The position numbers and the translations under genes are program-made. Of a stretch of DNA of 13,811 nucleotides, positions 6,893 to 13,270 are shown in pieces. Position 1 is the first letter of the stretch, and each line of letters opens with the position of its first letter. The stretch comes from JBMNNS01 sp050942625. Lineage in GTDB: Bacteria; Bacillota; Dethiobacteria; DTU022; UBA8154. The notes beneath the pieces were generated by a model. It ran no database searches. It was given only the letters and a program-made list of their open reading frames with translations, and was not told the DNA's origin. The stretch lies in assembly GCA_050942625.1 (NCBI GenBank), contig JBMNNS010000044.1, forward strand, positions 1 to 13,811. Direction: 5' to 3'.

Positions 6893-7078
6893 CTACCAAC
6901 TGGCTTTCTTTATTCCGGGGATAACGCCCTCATGGGCCAATTTTCTAAAACAAAGTCGACACATCCCAAACTTGCGGAGGTAAGCTCTAGGACGGCCACA
7001 CAGCCGGCAGCGATTATATCTGCGAACCTTAAATTTTGGTTCCCTTTGGGCTTTTGCTATTAAGGACTTTTTTGCCAC
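6893..7078 (-). CDS. rpsZ: 30S ribosomal protein S14, zinc-binding type Z
   Basis: S14 is a 30S head protein. This is the short 61-residue form with a zinc ribbon: C24, C27, C40 and C43 (RCRLCG and MCRLCF). It begins MAKKSLIAKAQREPKFKVRR and ends GIKKASW, both typical. The gene is also named rpsN or rpsN1 in some genomes. The start is GTG at 7076-7078. Its nearest ribosome-binding site is a weak AGGA six bases away, while a much stronger AAAGGAGGTG lies 26 bases upstream with a small hairpin between; see the separate entry. Type Z S14 is usual in Firmicutes. It sits between rplE (58 nt) and rpsH (34 nt). Confidence 0.97.
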   Translation of the reverse strand: MAKKSLIAKAQREPKFKVRRYNRCRLCGRPRAYLRKFGMCRLCFRKLAHEGVIPGIKKASW

Positions 7079-7114
7079 AATTATTCCTGGGCCTAACCAG
7101 GTTGCACCTCCTTT
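7079..7114 (-). promoter_or_regulatory. rpsZ translation start region: distant Shine-Dalgarno plus hairpin
   Basis: On the coding strand a strong AAAGGAGGTG (7105-7114) is 26 nt from the GTG start of rpsZ, too far for direct use. Between them, CCTGG (7097-7101) and CCAGG (7086-7090) can form a 5-bp stem with a 6-nt loop. Folding would loop out 16 nt and bring the strong site to an effective 10 nt from the GTG. The same stem would occupy part of the weak AGGA (7085-7088) that is otherwise the only local site. Structure and function are inferred; only the sequences are seen. Confidence 0.4.
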
Positions 7115-7136
7115 CTACAATAACAACGGCGGATAG

Positions 7137-7679
7137 TTATGCTGCTTTAAAAGGCATCCCGATCAGTCTGAGCAATTCTCTTGCTTCCTCGTCGGTTTTA
7201 GCAGTTGTCACAATTGTAATATCCATGCCCTGTATTTTTTCGACATCATCGTAACTAATTTCCGGAAAAATAATTTGTTCCTTGATACCCAAAGTATAGT
7301 TGCCCCGGCCATCAAGGGATCTTGGAGAAACGCCACGAAAGTCCCTAACCCGGGGAAGGGCTACGTTGACCAGTTTATTCACAAAGTCATACATTCTATT
7401 GCCGCGCAGGGTTACCTTACACCCAATGGACATACCTTCCCGAAGTTTAAAGCTTGCTACCGATTTTTTTGCTTTTGTAATAACGGGTCTTTGCCCGGTG
7501 ATCAAAGACAGTTCCTTGACAGCAGCATCCAGTAGTTTGGGATTATCCTTACCTTCTCCAATCCCCATGTTAATGACTACTTTTTCCAGCCTTGGGACTT
7601 CCATCACATTTCTATAGGAAAATTTCTCCATTAATGCCGGGCGTACCTCGTTAATATATTTTTCTTTTAAAGTTGACAC
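7137..7679 (-). CDS. rplE: 50S ribosomal protein L5
   Basis: L5 binds 5S rRNA and contacts P-site tRNA from the central protuberance. The 180-residue product matches the family length and carries PRLEKVVINMGIGEG near residues 29-43, the GQRPVITKAKKSVASFKLREGMSIGCKVTLRG block near 62-93, and FPEISYDDVEKIQGMDITIVTTAKTDEEARELL near the C-terminus. The start is GTG at 7677-7679, seven bases after AGGAGG; MSTLKEKYINEVRPAL is a normal opening. It follows rplX by 32 nt and precedes rpsZ by 58 nt. Confidence 0.97.
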   Translation of the reverse strand: MSTLKEKYINEVRPALMEKFSYRNVMEVPRLEKVVINMGIGEGKDNPKLLDAAVKELSLITGQRPVITKAKKSVASFKLREGMSIGCKVTLRGNRMYDFVNKLVNVALPRVRDFRGVSPRSLDGRGNYTLGIKEQIIFPEISYDDVEKIQGMDITIVTTAKTDEEARELLRLIGMPFKAA

Positions 7680-7711
7680 CTTTTAACCTCCTTCCTTAGC
7701 CCCTGCAGCCT

Positions 7712-8041
7712 CTATTTTTCAATATTTTCTCCGCATTTTTTACAGCCCCTGATCTTTTTTCCATCAGAGAGGAAACGATAGGAGACGCGTGTGGGCTGCT
7801 GGCAGGAGGGACAAATCAACATAGCCTTGCTCGCATGAATGGGAGCCTCCATCTCCCTGATAGAACTCTGGGGAATTTTCGGTGTCGGACGGGCATGCTT
7901 TTTAATAATATTGATGCCTTCAACCAGCACCTTATTTTTGGCTGGAAAAGCTTTTAATACTTTCCCTTTTTTACCTTTATTTTTACCGGAAAGAATTAGG
8001 ACCTGGTCACCTTTGCGGATATGAAGCTTACCGGCTGGCAT
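7712..8041 (-). CDS. rplX: 50S ribosomal protein L24, zinc-ribbon form
   Basis: L24 is an assembly-initiating protein of the 50S subunit located near the tunnel exit. The 109-residue product has the KOW segment near residues 7-34 (HIRKGDQVLILSGKNKGKKG), the VEGINIIKKHARPTP motif near 40-54, and a C-terminal CxxC pair that probably binds zinc: C77, C80, C100 and C103. The ATG at 8039-8041 follows AAGGAGGT with seven bases between. The open frame continues upstream to 8098, but that stretch encodes no family sequence and contains a perfect hairpin (separate entry). Spacing is 65 nt from rplN, longer than the neighbours. Confidence 0.96.
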   Translation of the reverse strand: MPAGKLHIRKGDQVLILSGKNKGKKGKVLKAFPAKNKVLVEGINIIKKHARPTPKIPQSSIREMEAPIHASKAMLICPSCQQPTRVSYRFLSDGKKIRGCKKCGENIEK

Positions 8042-8062
8042 AGGACACACCTCCTTACCTTG

Positions 8063-8082
8063 TTCGCCTGTCAACAGGCGAA
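8063..8082 (-). promoter_or_regulatory. Perfect 8-bp hairpin upstream of rplX
   Basis: In the rplN-rplX spacer the coding strand reads TTCGCCTG (8075-8082), TTGA loop (8071-8074), CAGGCGAA (8063-8070). All eight pairs match and the loop is four bases. It lies just upstream of the rplX ribosome-binding site (AAGGAGGT at 8049-8056). No T-tract follows, so it is not an intrinsic terminator. It could be a protein-binding site for translational control, an RNA-processing site, or an mRNA stabiliser. Confidence 0.6.
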
Positions 8083-8106
8083 TGGATTTAAAAAGCAATT
8101 GTGTGA

Positions 8107-8475
8107 CTAAATTACCTCAGGAGCTAATGAAATAATACGCATAAAGTCTTTCTCTCGTAGTTCCCTGGCAACCGGCCCAAAAATACGGGTTCCCCTGGGG
8201 GCTTTTTGTTCATTTATGATTACGGCAGCATTTTCATCAAAACGTATAAAGGTGCCATCCTTGCGACGGAAACCTTTTTTGGTGCGCACGATCACAGCCC
8301 GCACTATTTCTCCCTTTTTGACAACTCCCCTGGGGGTTGCCTCCTTGACTGAAGCTACCACTATGTCTCCTACATTGGCAGTTTTCCTTGTAGAGCCACC
8401 CAGCACTCGTATACACATGATCTTACGACCCCCTGTATTATCAGCGACGTTTAAAACTGTCTGGGTCTGGATCAT
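8107..8475 (-). CDS. rplN: 50S ribosomal protein L14
   Basis: L14 forms part of the intersubunit bridges and contacts L19 on the 50S subunit. The 122-residue product begins MIQTQTVLNVADNTGGRKIM and contains the KGEIVRAVIVRTKKGFRRKDG segment near residues 55-75 and the FDENAAVIINEQKAPRGTRIFGPVARELR block near 80-108. Length is exactly typical. The ATG at 8473-8475 follows AAAGGAGGGG at a normal distance; the frame extends six codons upstream to a GTG that would overlap that site. It is the first gene of the spc block, 24 nt after rpsQ, with no promoter or terminator that I can see between the S10 and spc blocks. Confidence 0.97.
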   Translation of the reverse strand: MIQTQTVLNVADNTGGRKIMCIRVLGGSTRKTANVGDIVVASVKEATPRGVVKKGEIVRAVIVRTKKGFRRKDGTFIRFDENAAVIINEQKAPRGTRIFGPVARELREKDFMRIISLAPEVI

Positions 8476-8499
8476 TCTGGCCCCTCCTTTCACCGCAAG

Positions 8500-8757
8500 C
8501 TACAGCCTGGATTTTTCCATTATTTCAACCAAACGCCATTTTTTATCCTTACTTAAGGGCCTGGTTTCCATAATCCTGACCTTATCTCCAATCCTGCACT
8601 CATTGCCGGCATCGTGTACTTTGTATTTCTTGGTTTTTCTAATAATTTTACCGTATAAAGGATGGCGTGTAGTCCGCTCCACAGCAACCACAACGGTTTT
8701 ATCCATTTTGTCACTGACGACATTTCCCACTCTGACCTTGCGAGAGTTTCTTTCCAA
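8500..8757 (-). CDS. rpsQ: 30S ribosomal protein S17
   Basis: S17 binds the 5' domain of 16S rRNA. From the TTG at 8755-8757 the product has 85 residues and begins MERNSRKVRVGNVVSDKMDK, the standard S17 opening, followed by TVVVAVERTTRHPLYGKIIR and the OB-fold segment GDKVRIMETRPLSKDKKWRLVE near residues 57-78. The TTG is seven bases after AAGGAGG. The open frame reaches an ATG at 8779-8781, but that ATG lies upstream of the ribosome-binding site, touches the end of rpmC, and would add eight residues with no family support. Spacing is 24 nt on both sides. Confidence 0.96.
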   Translation of the reverse strand: MERNSRKVRVGNVVSDKMDKTVVVAVERTTRHPLYGKIIRKTKKYKVHDAGNECRIGDKVRIMETRPLSKDKKWRLVEIMEKSRL

Positions 8758-8781
8758 CCCGTTGCCTCCTTTCACGAGCAT

Positions 8782-8979
8782 TTATTTTGCAGCCAGCTCT
8801 CTTTCCCGTATGACGGTTTTTGCCCGAGCGATCGACCTGCGAACCTCTTTTAGTCGCATGGTATTTTCCAATTGACCTGTAGCCATTTGAAAACGTAAAT
8901 TAAAAAGTTCCTCCTTCAGCTCCCGGATTTTATCCTGAAGCTCCTGGCTTGAAAGCTCACGAATCTCGCTTACTTTCAT
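8782..8979 (-). CDS. rpmC: 50S ribosomal protein L29
   Basis: L29 is a two-helix protein at the 50S tunnel exit that helps form the docking site for trigger factor and SRP. The 65-residue product reads MKVSEIRELSSQELQDKIRE at the start and contains the ELKEELFNLRFQMATGQLEN signature near residues 20-39, then the second helix rich in R and K. The ATG at 8977-8979 follows AGGTGG; an in-frame GTG at 8989-8991 would add four residues and falls in the ribosome-binding site. The gene overlaps the end of rplP by 23 nt in another frame, which suggests translational coupling. Confidence 0.96.
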   Translation of the reverse strand: MKVSEIRELSSQELQDKIRELKEELFNLRFQMATGQLENTMRLKEVRRSIARAKTVIRERELAAK

Positions 8980-9403
8980 GGGCTTCACCACCTATTTCTT
9001 CTCTTTTCACAAACTTGCACTTCATCGGTAACTTGTGCGAAGCCAACCGCAAGGCTTCCCTGGCCTGTTCTTCCGGAACTCCGGCCAGCTCAAACATGAT
9101 CCTGCCGGGTTTTACCACAGCAACCCAGTATTCAGGGGATCCTTTGCCTTTTCCCATCCGGGTTTCGGCCGGCTTGGCAGTCACCGGTTTATGGGGAAAT
9201 ATCTTAATCCAGACCTTCCCCCCTCTTTTTACATACCTGGTCATAGCGATCCTGGCTGCTTCTATCTGTTGACTGGTCACCCAGGAGGGTTCTAATGCTT
9301 GTAATCCATATTCACCAAAATCTATCTCAGAGCCGCCCTTGGTAAAACCTTTCATCCGCCCCCTTTGGTGGCGACGAAATTTAACCCGCTTGGGCATCAG
9401 CAT
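8957..9403 (-). CDS. rplP: 50S ribosomal protein L16
   Basis: L16 shapes the A-site tRNA pocket near the peptidyl transferase centre. The 148-residue product begins MLMPKRVKFRRHQRGRMKGF, has the GEYGLQALEPSWVTSQQIEAARIAMTRYVKRGGKVWIKIFPHKPVT core near residues 30-75, and the RMGKGKGSPEYWVAVVKPGRIMFE motif near 82-105. The ATG at 9401-9403 is nine bases after GGAGGGAG; a GTG three codons upstream is possible but weaker. Its 5' end overlaps rpsC by 23 nt and its 3' end overlaps rpmC by 23 nt. The last few residues (GGEAHESKRDS) run slightly past the usual end, giving room for that overlap. Confidence 0.96.
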   Translation of the reverse strand: MLMPKRVKFRRHQRGRMKGFTKGGSEIDFGEYGLQALEPSWVTSQQIEAARIAMTRYVKRGGKVWIKIFPHKPVTAKPAETRMGKGKGSPEYWVAVVKPGRIMFELAGVPEEQAREALRLASHKLPMKCKFVKREEIGGEAHESKRDS

Positions 9404-10076
9404 TGCTCTCACTCCCTCCCTTTTTCCCCTGTTCTTCTCTATTCTTTGCTTCAGGAAGGACTTCGCCTTTATAGATCCATACCTTTACACCAATACGTCC
9501 ATAAGTGGTATGGGATTCCACAAAGCCATAATCAATATCGGCCCGGAGCGTCTGTAAAGGAACCGTACCTTCGTGGTAGCTTTCGGTCCTGGCCATTTCA
9601 GCACCGCCAAGGCGACCTTTGCACATGACCTTAATACCTTTGGCACCGGCACGCATAGTCCTGAAAATAGCCTGTTTCATGGCCCTGCGAAAAGCAATCC
9701 TTCTGGAAAGCTGCTGGGCAATATTTTCAGCTACCAGGTAAGCATCAAGCTCCGGGGTTTTAATTTCCATGATGTTGATATGCACTTTTTTGGCTGTCTT
9801 TTGTTCCAGGCTGCGACGGAGCCGTTCCACGCCGGAGCCTCCCTTGCCAATGACCATACCGGGTTTAGCAGTGTGTATATTGATCCGCAAATTATTGGCA
9901 GCCCGATCTAGCTCAATGCGGGAGATACCAGCGCCATCTAGTTCTTTTCTAATAAAGTCACGAATTTGTAAGTCCTCATGAAGCAGTTTGGTGTAGTCCT
10001 TTTCAGAATACCAACGAGCATCCCAATCCTTGATGATGCCGATGCGGAATCCTATGGGACTAATTTTTTGACCCAA
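9381..10076 (-). CDS. rpsC: 30S ribosomal protein S3
   Basis: S3 lines the mRNA entry tunnel of the 30S subunit and contributes to helicase activity with S4 and S5. The 231-residue product begins MGQKISPIGFRIGIIKDWDA. A type II KH domain is centred on the GxxG loop in MVIGKGGSG (G77-G80), and the C-terminal S3 domain holds GRLGGAEMARTESYHEGTVPLQTLRADIDYGF. The tail is charged and of low complexity. I choose the TTG at 10074-10076, nine bases after GAGGGGG, because it gives the exact family N-terminus; the frame stays open upstream to 10160 inside rplV with no conserved sequence. It starts 4 nt after rplV and overlaps rplP by 23 nt. Confidence 0.96.
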   Translation of the reverse strand: MGQKISPIGFRIGIIKDWDARWYSEKDYTKLLHEDLQIRDFIRKELDGAGISRIELDRAANNLRINIHTAKPGMVIGKGGSGVERLRRSLEQKTAKKVHINIMEIKTPELDAYLVAENIAQQLSRRIAFRRAMKQAIFRTMRAGAKGIKVMCKGRLGGAEMARTESYHEGTVPLQTLRADIDYGFVESHTTYGRIGVKVWIYKGEVLPEAKNREEQGKKGGSESNADAQAG

Positions 10077-10080
10077 TTTC

Positions 10081-10422
10081 TCATGCCCCCTCTCTTGCAC
10101 GTAATATAACCGTAATATGGCTGGTCCTTTTATTGATCCTTGTTGCCCTGCCTCTGGCACGGGCCCTGAACCTTTTCAAGGTTGGACCTTCATCAACATG
10201 AGCCTTGTAAATGTACAGTTCATCTTTCATCATATTATTATTATGCTCGGCATTGGCCACGGCCGAGCGCAGCACCTTCTCGATAAACCTGGAGGCCCGC
10301 TTGGGAGTAAAACGTAAAATGGAGAGCGCCTCACCTACATTTTTACCCCGGACTAGATCCATTACTATCCTTGCTTTGCGGGGAGCTATTCTCACATATC
10401 TGGCCTGTGCTTTTACTTCCAT
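10081..10422 (-). CDS. rplV: 50S ribosomal protein L22
   Basis: L22 has a globular domain at the tunnel exit and a beta-hairpin that reaches the tunnel constriction, where macrolides and stalling peptides act. The 113-residue product begins MEVKAQARYVRIAPRKARIV and carries LVRGKNVGEALSILRFTPKRAS near residues 23-44, LRSAVANAEHN near 51-61, the hairpin near 75-100 (VDEGPTLKRFRARARGRATRINKR), and the SHITVIL end. The ATG at 10420-10422 lies 11 nt after AAAGGGGG. It is preceded by a 95-nt spacer, the longest inside the S10 block, which contains a small ORF described separately. It ends 4 nt before rpsC. Confidence 0.97.
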   Translation of the reverse strand: MEVKAQARYVRIAPRKARIVMDLVRGKNVGEALSILRFTPKRASRFIEKVLRSAVANAEHNNNMMKDELYIYKAHVDEGPTLKRFRARARGRATRINKRTSHITVILRAREGA

Positions 10423-10439
10423 AGTTTTTTAATCCCCCT

Positions 10440-10493
10440 TTACTCGTACAGCGCCTGAACAGGGACATTGTGAAATTTGAAACGGCGTCCCAT
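10440..10493 (-). CDS. Possible 17-codon ORF in the rpsS-rplV spacer
   Basis: The spacer encodes MGRRFKFHNVPVQALYE followed by TAA, whose last bases abut the AAAGGGGG ribosome-binding site of rplV. It is in frame with rpsS: reading past the rpsS TAA would add eight residues and then this peptide. Its own ribosome-binding site is weak (GGA about six bases upstream). I do not recognise the peptide. It could be a coupling leader for rplV, or chance. The same stretch can pair GGGAC (10487-10491) with GTCCC (10462-10466). Confidence 0.2.
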   Translation of the reverse strand: MGRRFKFHNVPVQALYE

Positions 10494-10517
10494 GTTATTC
10501 CAAGGATTATTACTGCC

Positions 10518-10802
10518 TTATTTTAAAGAAGTGGACCTTTCCGTATGAGAACCATGGCCGCGAAAAGTGCGTGTAGGAGCAAATTCTCCCAACTTATGGC
10601 CTACCATATCCTCAGAAATATAGATAGGAAGATGCTTACGGCCGTCATAAACGGCAATTGTATGCCCTACCATTTCAGGAAATATGGTGGAACGCCGGGA
10701 CCAGGTTTTGATGACCCTTTTCTGACCTGATTTATTCATTTTTTCAATCCTCTCCATCAGCCTGGCCTCAACATAGGGCCCTTTCTTGAGGGAACGTCCC
10801 AT
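10518..10802 (-). CDS. rpsS: 30S ribosomal protein S19
   Basis: S19 lies in the 30S head, pairs with S13 and contacts the 50S subunit. The 94-residue product begins MGRSLKKGPYVEARLMERIE and has the diagnostic core RVIKTWSRRSTIFPEMVGHTIAVYDGRKHLPIYI near residues 29-62, then MVGHKLGEFAPTRTFRGHGSHTERS to the end. Length is normal. The ATG at 10800-10802 follows AAAGGGGTG. It is 12 nt after rplB; 95 nt separate it from rplV, unusually long for this block. Confidence 0.97.
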   Translation of the reverse strand: MGRSLKKGPYVEARLMERIEKMNKSGQKRVIKTWSRRSTIFPEMVGHTIAVYDGRKHLPIYISEDMVGHKLGEFAPTRTFRGHGSHTERSTSLK

Positions 10803-10814
10803 GAAATCACCCCT

Positions 10815-11645
10815 TTATTTTGTACGCTTTCTAACAATAAACTGATCCGATTTTTTCTTCTTGGAACGGGTTTTATAGCCCAACGTAGGTTTGCCCCAGG
10901 GTGTAAGCGGACTTTTACGACCAATGGGGGCTTTCCCCTCACCACCACCATGGGGGTGGTCTACAGGGTTCATGGCGGATCCTCTGACAGAGGGCCTGAT
11001 GCCCAACCAACGAGAACGCCCTGCTTTGCCCACGGTGATATTTTCGTGTTCCACATTACCAACCTGGCCTACCGTAGCCCTGCATTTCAAAAGCACCAGC
11101 CTTACTTCCCCTGAGGGCAACTTGATATGACCATATTTACCCTCCTTGGCTGCTAATTGTGCTTCGCTTCCGGCAGAACGGGCTAATTGCCCTCCTTTTC
11201 CTGGTAACATTTCAATATTGTGGACCACGGTTCCCACTGGAATATTTTGAAGGGGAAGAGTATTACCAGGCTTGATCTCCGCACCCGGCCCTGAGCTCAC
11301 CGTTGCACCAACTTCTAAGCCGTGTGGGGCTAATATATAACGTTTTTCCCCATCAACATAGTGTAAAAGGGCTATCCGCGCTGAGCGATTAGGATCATAT
11401 TCTATAGCTGCAACCCTGGCAGGAACGCCATCTTTATCTCTTTTAAAATCAATTACCCTGTACTTACGCTTGTGTCCCCCGCCACGGTGCCTGACGGTCA
11501 TACGTCCCTGGGCATTGCGCCCTGCTTTTTTCTTTAATGGTTTGAGCAAAGATTTTTCCGGCTCTGTTTTTGTAATTTCCTTGAAATCGGAAACAGTCAT
11601 AAAGCGTCGACCAGGTGAAGTAGAAACAAATTTTTTGATTGCCAA
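10815..11645 (-). CDS. rplB: 50S ribosomal protein L2
   Basis: L2 is one of the largest and most conserved 50S proteins, needed for subunit association and peptidyl transferase activity. The 276-residue product begins MAIKKFVSTSPGRRFMTVSD and has the N-terminal OB-fold region, the SH3-like middle region (HNIEMLPGKGGQLARSAGS near 134-152), and the signature NPVDHPHGGGEGKAPIGR starting near residue 226, which includes the functionally important histidine. The start is TTG at 11643-11645, seven bases after AAGGAGGT. A longer frame begins at a TTG at 11664-11666, but that would start upstream of the ribosome-binding site and lacks family support. It lies 41 nt after rplW. Confidence 0.97.
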   Translation of the reverse strand: MAIKKFVSTSPGRRFMTVSDFKEITKTEPEKSLLKPLKKKAGRNAQGRMTVRHRGGGHKRKYRVIDFKRDKDGVPARVAAIEYDPNRSARIALLHYVDGEKRYILAPHGLEVGATVSSGPGAEIKPGNTLPLQNIPVGTVVHNIEMLPGKGGQLARSAGSEAQLAAKEGKYGHIKLPSGEVRLVLLKCRATVGQVGNVEHENITVGKAGRSRWLGIRPSVRGSAMNPVDHPHGGGEGKAPIGRKSPLTPWGKPTLGYKTRSKKKKSDQFIVRKRTK

Positions 11646-11686
11646 CTCTTTTACCTCCTTCCTCAAATAATAGTCCGGGCCTGGAT

Positions 11687-11971
11687 CTATTCAAAAATTT
11701 CAATTGGCTTGCTGCCTTCTTCAAGGGTAACAACTGCTTTTTTCCAATCCGGACGATATCCCCTGTGAACCCCCACACGCCTGAATTTTCCTTTCATGTT
11801 CATGGTATTAACAGACTGAACATTCACGTTAAAAAGTTTTTCCACTGCCTTTTTAATCTCAATTTTATTAGCTTTTTTGTGGACAACAAAAGCATATTTA
11901 TTTTCTTCCATCAACTTGGTAGCCCTTTCTGTAACAAGGGGCCTTAAAATAATATCCTGGGGGTCTTTCAC
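11687..11971 (-). CDS. rplW: 50S ribosomal protein L23
   Basis: L23 is at the polypeptide exit and is the main docking site for trigger factor and SRP. The 94-residue product begins MKDPQDIILRPLVTERATKL and contains EENKYAFVVHKKANKIEIKKAVEKLFNVNVQSVNTMNMKGKFRR near residues 18-61, the family core. The start is GTG at 11969-11971, overlapping the rplD stop as GTGA, with AGGAGGTG about nine bases upstream inside rplD. This indicates translational coupling with rplD, so L4 and L23 would be made in step. Confidence 0.96.
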   Translation of the reverse strand: MKDPQDIILRPLVTERATKLMEENKYAFVVHKKANKIEIKKAVEKLFNVNVQSVNTMNMKGKFRRVGVHRGYRPDWKKAVVTLEEGSKPIEIFE

Positions 11972-12594
11972 GAGGCAAACACCTCCTCGATTTTTTCCAC
12001 AGCATCTTTTGTCATAACCAGCCTTTCATGCTGAAGAATATCTAGAACGTTGATTTGGCCGGCCGGAACTGATTTTATGCCGGGAATATTGCGGCTGGAT
12101 TTATAAAGGTTCACATCAGGCCCGCCGCTAACCAACAACGCCTTTCCCCTGATACCTAGATTTGTCAGGACCCTAACAATCTCTTTAGTCTTTGGAACTT
12201 CAAGCCTTAATTCATCGAGAATGATGAGCTGATCCTGCTTTAATTTGGAAGTTAAAGCAGAGCGCGTGGCAGCACGGCGTACCTTTTTAGGTAAAAGATA
12301 GCGGTAATTGCGGGGCTTGGGACCAAAAACAACACCCCCACCCCTCCAAATGGGGGAGCGGATACTTCCATGACGGGCCCTCCCCGTTCCTTTTTGCCTC
12401 CACGGCTTCCTGCCGCCGCCACGAACTTCTGCTCTTGTTTTTGTGCTGGCTGTACCACGGCGGGAATTATTGAGTAGCATCTGGGAAACATCAAAAAGAA
12501 GGCTTTCCTTTATTTCAGCGTTAAAGATGGCTTCGCTTAGTTCCATCTCCCCGATTTGTTCCCCCTCAGCATTATATACACCTACTGTAGGCAT
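11968..12594 (-). CDS. rplD: 50S ribosomal protein L4
   Basis: L4 has a globular domain on the 50S surface and a long extended loop reaching the exit tunnel. The 208-residue product begins MPTVGVYNAEGEQIGEMELS; its tunnel loop lies near residues 45-95 and includes RGTASTKTRAEVRGGGRKPW, GTGRARHGSIRSPIWRGGG and FGPKPRNY. The C-terminal part carries the Rossmann-like fold seen in the family (LIILDELRLEVPKTKE, ALLVSGG). The ATG at 12592-12594 follows AAGGGGGC at about nine bases. In E. coli L4 controls the S10 operon through a long leader; no comparable leader is seen before rpsJ here. Confidence 0.97.
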   Translation of the reverse strand: MPTVGVYNAEGEQIGEMELSEAIFNAEIKESLLFDVSQMLLNNSRRGTASTKTRAEVRGGGRKPWRQKGTGRARHGSIRSPIWRGGGVVFGPKPRNYRYLLPKKVRRAATRSALTSKLKQDQLIILDELRLEVPKTKEIVRVLTNLGIRGKALLVSGGPDVNLYKSSRNIPGIKSVPAGQINVLDILQHERLVMTKDAVEKIEEVFAS

Positions 12595-12612
12595 AGTCGC
12601 ATAGCCCCCTTT

Positions 12613-13242
12613 CTAACTGACTTTTACTGAGTCTTTAACAATAATAAGGCTACCTTTGGAACCGGGAACAGCGCCTTTTACAAGCAAAAGGTTTCTGTTT
12701 TCATCCACCTTGACTACCTGCAGTTTTTGCACAGTTACCCTTTTTCCGCCCATTCTACCAGGCAAGGCATGCCCTTTGAAGACACGTGCAGCATCAACAG
12801 CCCCTAAGGAACCAGGACCGCGGTGGTAGTGGGAACCATGGGTTTTCAGCCCTCTACCATAACCATACCTTTTAATGGAGCCTGCAAATCCCTTGCCTTT
12901 ACTGACACCGGTAACATCAACATACTCTCCCGGTTCAAAAATATTTACTTTGATTTCCTGCCCGACCTCATAACTATCCGAATCTAAGAGCCTGAACTCC
13001 CTTACATATCTTAAAGGGGTCACACCCGCTTTGGCAAAATGCCCCAATTGTGGCTTATTAAGACGGTTTTTCTTGGCATCTTTAAAGCCCACCTGGATGG
13101 CACTATAGCCATCCTTCTTTGGATCCTTCTTACCAATGACAGTGCACGGGCCTGCTTCCAGGACCGTAACGGGTATGGCCCTGCCATCTTCGTTAAAAAT
13201 CTGTGTCATACCTATTTTTTTAGCTAAAATCGCCTTTTTCAT
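12613..13242 (-). CDS. rplC: 50S ribosomal protein L3
   Basis: L3 starts 50S assembly and sends an extended loop close to the peptidyl transferase centre. The 209-residue product begins MKKAILAKKIGMTQIFNEDG, the standard opening, and has the VTGVSKGKGFAGSIKRYGYG segment near residues 110-129. The loop that follows carries THGSHYHRGPGSLGAVDAARVFKG and GHALPGRMGGKRVT. The frequent GSMGA or GSIGA of the loop is GSLGA here, a mild change. The ATG at 13240-13242 follows AAAGGGGGGTG. It is 28 nt after rpsJ and 18 nt before rplD. Confidence 0.97.
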   Translation of the reverse strand: MKKAILAKKIGMTQIFNEDGRAIPVTVLEAGPCTVIGKKDPKKDGYSAIQVGFKDAKKNRLNKPQLGHFAKAGVTPLRYVREFRLLDSDSYEVGQEIKVNIFEPGEYVDVTGVSKGKGFAGSIKRYGYGRGLKTHGSHYHRGPGSLGAVDAARVFKGHALPGRMGGKRVTVQKLQVVKVDENRNLLLVKGAVPGSKGSLIIVKDSVKVS

Positions 13243-13270
13243 GACAACACCCCCCTTTCATAAGGATTCC

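Noticed and set aside
8071..8076. TTGACA on the coding strand as a -35 promoter box before rplX
   Set aside because: It is part of the hairpin loop and stem, and no -10 box lies 16-18 nt downstream (the ribosome-binding site is there instead).
8042..8098. N-terminal extension of rplX
   Set aside because: It would translate the hairpin and ribosome-binding site; L24 proteins begin at the MPAGKLHIRKGD segment.
8216..8875. Plus-strand open frame of 219 codons
   Set aside because: It lies antisense across rplN, rpsQ and rpmC, its translation shows no recognisable family, and all three minus-strand genes have firm family matches. It is a shadow frame.
10077..10160. N-terminal extension of rpsC into rplV
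   Set aside because: The added residues come from reading rplV in another frame and have no counterpart in S3 proteins; the TTG at 10074-10076 gives the exact family start.
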